A stretch of 64,000 nucleotides of DNA from Streptomyces venezuelae (lineage in GTDB: Bacteria; Actinomycetota; Actinomycetes; Streptomycetales; Streptomycetaceae): positions 7,836,001 through 7,900,000 of the forward strand of contig NZ_CP029193.1 in NCBI RefSeq assembly GCF_008642355.1, given 5' to 3'. The notes beneath the pieces were generated by a model. That model made no database searches and was not told where the DNA came from. It saw nothing but the letters and a program-made list of their open reading frames with translations. The position numbers and the translations under genes were made by a program. Position 1 is the stretch's first letter, and every line of letters starts with the position of its first letter. Positions 59,560 through 64,000 of the stretch are shown one piece after another.

Positions 59560-60576
59560 TCAGGGGCGACCCGTCGCCGGTACCTCCTCCCCGGAAGGCA
59601 CAGGCCCCGGAGGCGTACCGTCCCCGAAGGGGCGGCCGCCCAACTCCTCGCGGTGGTGCGGTGTCAGCCACCCCGAGGGGTCGGGGCCGAGCGGCACGAT
59701 GCCGGTCGGGTTGATGCCGGTGTGCACTTGGTAGTAGTGCCGCTTGATGTGGTCGAAGTCGATCGTGTCGCCGAAGCCGGGGGTCTGGAAGAGATCCCGT
59801 GCGTAGGCCCAGAGGACCCGGTCCTCGGAGAGTTTCCGTACGTTGCACTTGAAGTGGCCGTGGTAGACGGCGTCGAACCGCACCAGCGTGCAGAAGAAAC
59901 GGATGTCGGCCTCGGTGATCGTGTCCCCGACCAGATAGCGGCGGTTCGAAAGGCGCTCGGAGGCCAGGTCGAGGCGGCGGAAGACGTCACGGCACGCCGA
60001 CTCGTACGTCTCCTGGTCCGGGGCGAAACCGGAGCGGTACACGCCGTTGTTGACGTCGCGGTAGATGCCGTCCATCACCGTGTCGATCTCGTCGCGCAGC
60101 GGCTCCGGATACAGGTCCGGCGCCCCCTCGCGGTGGAGCGCCGTCCACTCCGTGGCGAAGTCCAGCGTGATCTGCTGGAAGTCGTTCGTGACCAGCTTGC
60201 CGCTCGGTACGTCGACGAGCGCGGGAACGCTGACGCCACCCGGATAGCCGGTCTCCCGCGCTTCGTACGCCTCGCTCAGATAGCGGATGCCGAGCACCGG
60301 GTCGCGGTCGTCCGGGTCCAGCGTGAAACGCCAGCTCCGATCGTCCTGGATCGGGTCGGTGACGGCCAGGGAGACGGCGCCCTCCAGACCCAGGAGCCGC
60401 CGCGAGATGAGGGAACGGCCCGCCCACGGGCAGGCCCGGCTCACCACGAGGCGGTACCGCCCGGCCTCCACGGGCCAGCCGTCCCTGCCGTCCGCCGTGA
60501 CGCGGTCCGCGAAGTGGCTCTTGGAGCGCTTGAACTCCTTGTGCCCGTACGAGGCGTTGCCCTGGTCCGCGCTCAT
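59560..60576 (-). CDS. Glutathionyl-hydroquinone-reductase-like protein (Xi-class GST fold)
   Basis: 338 residues. The thioredoxin-like N-terminal domain carries the Xi-class catalytic motif in 'RLVVSRACPWAGRSLISRRLLGL' (CPWA). The helical domain has 'GGVSVPALVDVPSGKLVTNDFQQI', 'NRRYLVGDTITEADIRFFCTLVRFD' and 'YHGHFKCNVRKLSE'. The family removes the thiol adduct from quinones. Since actinobacteria make mycothiol rather than glutathione, the natural thiol partner is uncertain. It overlaps the small upstream gene by ATGA. Confidence 0.92.
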   Translation of the reverse strand: MSADQGNASYGHKEFKRSKSHFADRVTADGRDGWPVEAGRYRLVVSRACPWAGRSLISRRLLGLEGAVSLAVTDPIQDDRSWRFTLDPDDRDPVLGIRYLSEAYEARETGYPGGVSVPALVDVPSGKLVTNDFQQITLDFATEWTALHREGAPDLYPEPLRDEIDTVMDGIYRDVNNGVYRSGFAPDQETYESACRDVFRRLDLASERLSNRRYLVGDTITEADIRFFCTLVRFDAVYHGHFKCNVRKLSEDRVLWAYARDLFQTPGFGDTIDFDHIKRHYYQVHTGINPTGIVPLGPDPSGWLTPHHREELGGRPFGDGTPPGPVPSGEEVPATGRP

Positions 60577-60881
60577 GACGCGCTGCCCTCTCCCGCGCAG
60601 GAGTGGGACATCCGCGACCGCTCCCCGGACGGCGGGCCCGGATCGGCGGAGCGCGGGGGAGGCGGCGCGAGGTCGTAGATCCGGTCGATGAGCGCCGCCT
60701 CGTTGCCCGCGAGGCCCGCGCGGCGCAGCGCCTCGTCGGCCTCCGCGATGGGCCCCGCGAGCAGCGTCGCCGCCGCCACGGGGGAGACCGACGCGGAGTC
60801 GGAGAGTGCGGCGCGCGCCGTGTGCAGCAGGCGCAAGCAGGCCTGGGCGGCGAGCAGTTCCTCGGACGTCGTGCCGGTCAT
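60573..60881 (-). CDS. Small hypothetical protein upstream of the GST-fold gene
   Basis: 102 residues. The N-terminal 70 are helical ('EELLAAQACLRLLHTARAAL', 'VSPVAAATLLAGPIAEADEALRRAGLAGNEAALIDRIYDL'), the rest a Pro/Ser-rich tail. No family recognised. AGGAG precedes ATG 60881. The stop overlaps the next ATG, so it is co-translated with the GST-fold enzyme. Confidence 0.7.
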   Translation of the reverse strand: MTGTTSEELLAAQACLRLLHTARAALSDSASVSPVAAATLLAGPIAEADEALRRAGLAGNEAALIDRIYDLAPPPPRSADPGPPSGERSRMSHSCAGEGSAS

Positions 60882-60910
60882 GTCGAGCGACTCCTCTGCG
60901 CTGGATGGCA

Positions 60911-60934
60911 AGGTGGCATCGGGGGATGCCACCT
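60911..60934 (-). terminator. Hairpin between the P450 and the small gene
   Basis: AGGTGGCATC, a 4-base loop (GGGG on plus, CCCC on minus), and GATGCCACCT form a perfect 10-bp stem 33 bp after the P450 stop and 30 bp before the next gene's start. It probably terminates the P450 transcript, but an operator role is possible. Confidence 0.65.
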
Positions 60935-60966
60935 CCACTCTTGCGCACGGGTCTGACAATGGCGCT

Positions 60967-62466
60967 CTACGCGGCTCGGGCGCGGCGCGACAGACGCAGC
61001 GTCAGGCCGTCCGGCATCAGGGTGAGACGCTCGGCGACGCGCAGCCGGTAGCCCGGGTCGGCGTGCAGGTCGTAGCGGCGCAGCAGCAGTCCGAGCACCA
61101 GGGTCGCCTCGTGCAGCGCGAACTGACGTCCGATGCAGGCGCGGGCACCGGTCCCGAACGGCTTGAAGACATGGGCGGGGCGTGCGCGTACGGCCGAGGG
61201 GGCGAACCGGTCGGGGTCGAACTCCTCGGGGTGCCCGCCCCACGCGGCCGGGTCGCGGTGCAGCATCGTCGCGAGGACCAGCGCCCACGCGCCGCGCCGC
61301 ATCGGATGCTCACCCCCGAGGACGGTGTCCGTGCGGGCCTCTCGGGCGAACCCCGGAGCGGTCGGCCAGAGGCGGAGCGACTCGTCGAGCACCCGGCGCA
61401 GGTAACGCAACTTGGCCACCTGCTCGTACGCGGGCTCGCCGTCCGCGCCCCAGACCTCGTCGACCTCGGCCCGCGCGCGGGCGAGCACTTTCGGAGAGCG
61501 TGACAAGTAATGGAGCGCGAACGACAACGCGCCGGACGTCGTCTCGTGCCCGGCGACCAGGAAGGTGATGACCTGACGGCGGATGTTCTCCGGAGTGAGC
61601 CGCTCCCCGGTCTCCGGGTGGGCCACTTGCAGCATGCGGTCGAGCAGGTCACCCATGCCGTTCGACTCCGAACCGGTCTCCGCGCGGCGGGCCGCGATCA
61701 CCGCGTCGACCGTGCGGTTGAGGTACGCCATGTCCGCGTCGTTGCGCCGGTCCGCGCCGCGCAGCACGAGCGGGGCCAGCAGCGGCGGCACGACGTTGCG
61801 CCGCTGGGCGTAGGAGAGCGTGCCGACCATCGCCGACACGAAGGGGTGTGGCGCGGACCGTTCGAAGGAGCCGAAGTCGTGCCCGAACCCGGTACGGGCG
61901 ATGGTCTCCAGCGTCAGCTTCGTCATGTCCCCCGGCACGTCCACCGCCAGGCCCGCCGCCTCCCGCTCGTCCCAGCGCGCCGTCAGCTGCCGTGCGACGT
62001 CCAGCATCAGCGGGTGGTAGCCCGCCATTGCGTCGCGGCTGAACCCGGGGGCGAGAATGTCGTGCGCCAGCTGCCAGTTGGGCTCGTGGTTGTACGCCGT
62101 GAAGAGGCCGTCGCCCGCGACCGGCCGCAGGTTGGCCACGCCCAGGCCCACGTGCTTGGCGAACCGCGACTCGTCGGCCATGTCCGCGGCGAGCTCCGCG
62201 CCCCACACGAAGACGAACTCCTTGCCGAACGCCTTGCGCCTGAAGATCGGCCCGAGCCGGCGCGCCAGCTTCATCGAGTCCTGCACCGGCGTGCGGACGT
62301 CGGCGCCCAGGATGTCGCCGACCACCGGGAGCCGGTGCGGCGGATGCGGTATTCGATGCAGCTCGGGCCAGCCGAGCTCGGCGCTGCGGAAACCCTTCGG
62401 GGGAGGGGCCGGGGAATGCCGCCCGTCAGGTCCGTTCGCCGCAGCGGACCGTGTCGTCTGCGCCAT
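60967..62466 (-). CDS. Cytochrome P450, CYP102-like without reductase domain
   Basis: 499 residues. It has the long N-terminal form of class II-type bacterial P450s: 'PPHRLPVVGDILGADVRTPVQDSMKLARRLGPIFRRKAFGKEFVFVWGAELAADM', as in fatty-acid hydroxylases of the BM3 (CYP102) type. The I-helix is 'ITFLVAGHETTSGALSFALHYL', the ExxR is in 'LDESLRLWPTAPGFAREARTD', and the heme loop is 'FKPFGTGARACIGRQFALHEAT'. BM3-type enzymes carry a fused reductase, absent here; the gene ends 30 residues after the heme domain. It is divergent from a TetR gene, paralleling the repressor-P450 pairing of BM3. Confidence 0.94.
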   Translation of the reverse strand: MAQTTRSAAANGPDGRHSPAPPPKGFRSAELGWPELHRIPHPPHRLPVVGDILGADVRTPVQDSMKLARRLGPIFRRKAFGKEFVFVWGAELAADMADESRFAKHVGLGVANLRPVAGDGLFTAYNHEPNWQLAHDILAPGFSRDAMAGYHPLMLDVARQLTARWDEREAAGLAVDVPGDMTKLTLETIARTGFGHDFGSFERSAPHPFVSAMVGTLSYAQRRNVVPPLLAPLVLRGADRRNDADMAYLNRTVDAVIAARRAETGSESNGMGDLLDRMLQVAHPETGERLTPENIRRQVITFLVAGHETTSGALSFALHYLSRSPKVLARARAEVDEVWGADGEPAYEQVAKLRYLRRVLDESLRLWPTAPGFAREARTDTVLGGEHPMRRGAWALVLATMLHRDPAAWGGHPEEFDPDRFAPSAVRARPAHVFKPFGTGARACIGRQFALHEATLVLGLLLRRYDLHADPGYRLRVAERLTLMPDGLTLRLSRRARAA

Positions 62467-62500
62467 GTGCCCATCTCCCTTGTCCGACGGGCCCGTTGGG

Positions 62501-62524
62501 CCTGTTGTACGTGGATTCAACAGG
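62501..62524. promoter_or_regulatory. Candidate operator between P450 and TetR genes
   Basis: CCTGTTG (62501-62507) and CAACAGG (62518-62524) form an inverted repeat with a 10-base centre in the 108-bp divergent gap, 35 bp from the P450 start. A second dyad TTGAATTCGCGTCAA lies close to the TetR start. Either could bind the TetR protein. Confidence 0.45.
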
Positions 62525-62574
62525 AGATACCAGTCTGGTGCCCCTATTGAATTCGCGTCAAGTAAGGTGCCTGC

Positions 62575-63183
62575 ATGGCCGCGAATCCCCAGGAGCGCAC
62601 GCGCCGCAGACTGAGCACCGAGGAGCGGCGCGAGCAGCTGCTTTCGGTCGGGGCGCGGCTCTTCGCGCAGAAGCCGTACGACGACGTGTGGATCGAGCGG
62701 GTCGCGGAGATCGCCGGTGTCTCGCGGGGGCTCCTGTACCACTACTTCCCGACCAAGAGGGACTTCTTCGCCGCCGTGGTGCGCCGCGAGAGCGAGCGCA
62801 TGCTGCGCCTGACGGCGGCGGTCCCCGGGCTGCCGGTGCACGAACAGGTCAGCGCCGGCCTCGACGCGTTCCTCGGGTATGTGGAGAGTCACGCGCAGGG
62901 TTTCCGCGCCTTCCACCGGGCCGAGGCGGCGGGCGACCCGCTGGTCCGCGAGGTCTACCGCAACGGTCTCGCCGCGCAGGAGCGGCAGATCCTCGCGGCT
63001 CTCGCCGCGGACCCGGCCGCGTCGGACGTCACCCAGGATCTGCCCGCGCTGCGTCTCGCGGTGCGCGGGTGGCTCGCGTTCATGGTGGCGGTCTGTCTGG
63101 AATGGCTGGAAGAACCGGACCTGACGCGTGAGCAGGTCAGGGACCTGTGCGCGAAGGCGCTGCTGGGCGCGATCACGCGCTGA
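62575..63183 (+). CDS. TetR-family transcriptional regulator
   Basis: 202 residues. HTH at about 20-60: 'EQLLSVGARLFAQKPYDDVWIERVAEIAGVSRGLLYHYFPTKRDFFAAVV'. The rest is an all-helical ligand domain ('LRLAVRGWLAFMVAVCLEWLEEPDLTREQVRDL') with the TetR_C pattern common in lipid- or fatty-acid-responsive regulators. It faces the P450 gene and likely represses it. The stop is close to the convergent HAD gene (11-bp overlap). Confidence 0.93.
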   Translation: MAANPQERTRRRLSTEERREQLLSVGARLFAQKPYDDVWIERVAEIAGVSRGLLYHYFPTKRDFFAAVVRRESERMLRLTAAVPGLPVHEQVSAGLDAFLGYVESHAQGFRAFHRAEAAGDPLVREVYRNGLAAQERQILAALAADPAASDVTQDLPALRLAVRGWLAFMVAVCLEWLEEPDLTREQVRDLCAKALLGAITR

Positions 63184-63814
63184 GGCGGAGCACCTCGCGC
63201 AGCCGGGCGGGCGTCGTGAAGAGGTGGCCGCGCACGCCGACGGCCTCGGCGGCGCGGATGTTCTCCTCGCGGTCGTCCACGAAGAGGACGCGTCCGGGCT
63301 CGGCGCCGAGCGCCTCCAGGCACCAGCGGTAGGCGCCGGGTTCCGGCTTGGCGTGGCCTATGCGGCACGAGAAGGCGCACACCTGGAAGTGCTTGAGCCA
63401 GGAATGCCGCTCTTCGTAATGGGCGGCCAGTTCCTCCGGGATGTTGGAGAGCAGCGCGACGGGTTGTCCCGCGGCCGTCAGCTCCTCGACGAGGGTGACC
63501 ATCGTGTCGTCGACGGCGCTCCAACTGGCGAGGTCGGCCTCGATGAGCCGCGCGACGCGGGCCTCGTCGAACGCGGTGCCGAGGGCGTCGGCCACCCGCT
63601 TCCAGTACGCGACGCCGTTCACGTCCCCGCGGTCGTACGGCTGACGCAGCCCCCAGTAGGCGTCCCAGAAGGCCGGTGCGGGTCCGCCCGCGAGCGCTGC
63701 CAGACGTTCCTTGCCGGCCTCGGACTGGTGGCGCGCGATGACGCCGAACATGTCGAAGAGCACGACGTCGGAAGCGGCGTCGAGAGGGCGGTGAGGGTTG
63801 TTCATGGGGGTCAT
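63173..63814 (-). CDS. HAD-superfamily hydrolase
   Basis: 213 residues, HAD subfamily IA. Motif I is 'VVLFDMFGVIARH': the first Asp is present, but the usual second Asp is Phe, as in haloacid-dehalogenase-like members (DAYGT). Motif II is 'VALLSNIPEEL', motif III is the Lys in 'IGHAKPEPGAYRWCLEALG', and motif IV is 'VLFVDDREENIRAAEAVGV'. ATG 63814 overlaps the DeoR stop (ATGA), so the two genes are one operon. Substrate unknown. Confidence 0.9.
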   Translation of the reverse strand: MTPMNNPHRPLDAASDVVLFDMFGVIARHQSEAGKERLAALAGGPAPAFWDAYWGLRQPYDRGDVNGVAYWKRVADALGTAFDEARVARLIEADLASWSAVDDTMVTLVEELTAAGQPVALLSNIPEELAAHYEERHSWLKHFQVCAFSCRIGHAKPEPGAYRWCLEALGAEPGRVLFVDDREENIRAAEAVGVRGHLFTTPARLREVLRLSA

Positions 63815-64000
63815 GCCTTTCGTACGGTCACGCCCGCCGCGGCGAGCAGGTCGGTCTCGGCGTCCGGTGCCGCGTCGTCCGTGACGACGGCGTGCAGGGC
63901 GTCGGCGGCCGCGACGAAGGCCAAGGCGGTACGGGAGAGCTTCGCGGCGTCCGCGACGGCGATGACGCGGCGGGCGGAGCCGATCGCGGCGCGCTTCACG
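63811..64000 (-). CDS. DeoR/GlpR-family regulator, C-terminal end (cut by right edge)
   Basis: The last 62 residues only: 'KRAAIGSARRVIAVADAAKLSRTALAFVAAAD' and 'AVVTDDAAPDAETDLLAAAGVTVR'. This is the typical sugar-phosphate-sensing C-terminus of DeoR regulators (VxVAD.SK...). The start and DNA-binding domain lie outside the window. It overlaps the HAD gene by four bases and probably controls it in a sugar pathway. Confidence 0.88.
   Translation of the reverse strand, partial: VKRAAIGSARRVIAVADAAKLSRTALAFVAAADALHAVVTDDAAPDAETDLLAAAGVTVRKA

Noticed and set aside
1..64000. tRNA, rRNA, CRISPR, insertion sequences, att sites
   Set aside because: No cloverleaf-like T-loop sequences, no regularly spaced repeats, no transposase motifs and no paired att-like repeats were seen on reading. 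A tRNAscan and IS search would settle it.

Overview
The window is a 64 kb piece of very GC-rich actinobacterial chromosome, most likely Streptomyces. The evidence is codon use (almost every third position G or C), an SsgA-like sporulation protein, a mycothiol-dependent formaldehyde dehydrogenase next to a metallo-beta-lactamase-fold hydrolase, a snapalysin-type small metalloprotease, a DmdR/IdeR-type iron box, a cysteine-free L32 paralogue behind a Zur-like box, and many TetR, LysR, MerR and AraC regulators divergent from small metabolic operons. I see no rRNA, tRNA, CRISPR array, insertion sequence or phage block. The layout is that of a chromosome arm or near-core accessory region made of many one- to five-gene units.

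Region by region. 1-9.3 kb: a cytochrome P450 cut by the left edge, a TetR regulator divergent from an NAD-binding epimerase, a frameshifted remnant of a polyketide-synthase-type dehydratase, a mycofactocin-type short-chain dehydrogenase followed by a YtcJ-like amidohydrolase, small secreted or unknown proteins, and a PDR/VanB reductase plus PPOX flavoprotein facing a TetR gene across a clear operator. 9.3-15 kb: a signalling block made of a CHASE3 histidine kinase, a response-regulator/SpoIIE phosphatase, an HTH protein that runs in frame into a response regulator, an RsbW-like ATPase and an amino-acid permease. 15-21.8 kb: a DUF2000/AraC pair, VOC proteins, a flavodoxin-SDR pair, a secreted sphingomyelinase-D-like phosphodiesterase, and a VOC/LysR pair with a perfect 25-bp palindrome.

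21.9-25.8 kb holds the most unusual unit: five genes joined by four successive 4-base stop/start overlaps. They encode a 60-residue peptide, two proteins without a recognised function, a beta-lactamase-fold serine hydrolase and an ATP-dependent DNA ligase. Just downstream come a coiled-coil protein and Ku, so two pieces of a non-homologous end-joining system lie close together; a second ATP-dependent ligase (LigB type) lies at 41 kb.

28.7-49.4 kb: epoxide hydrolase/CGNR regulator pair with palindromes, degraded gene remnants, a stand-alone hemC, a secreted peptidoglycan-binding protein, two tandem DHA2-type MFS exporters, an ECF sigma factor with a His/Met-rich membrane protein, a secreted lipase, a KhtTU-like K+/H+ antiporter, LigB, an SsgA-like protein, an oxidoreductase, a DD-carboxypeptidase, glutathione peroxidase, a FetB-like permease, and the MscR-hydrolase formaldehyde detoxification pair. 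49.5-64 kb: iron-box DUF2470 protein, DUF1232 protein, isochorismatase-like hydrolase, ankyrin/HEAT protein, snapalysin, SDR, Tat-lipoprotein lactonase divergent from a secreted TNT-domain (NAD+ glycohydrolase-type) toxin with a small downstream partner, zinc-free L32, a TipA-like MerR regulator overlapping a glycosyltransferase, a glutathionyl-hydroquinone-reductase-like protein, a CYP102-like P450 divergent from TetR, a HAD hydrolase and the end of a DeoR regulator cut by the right edge.
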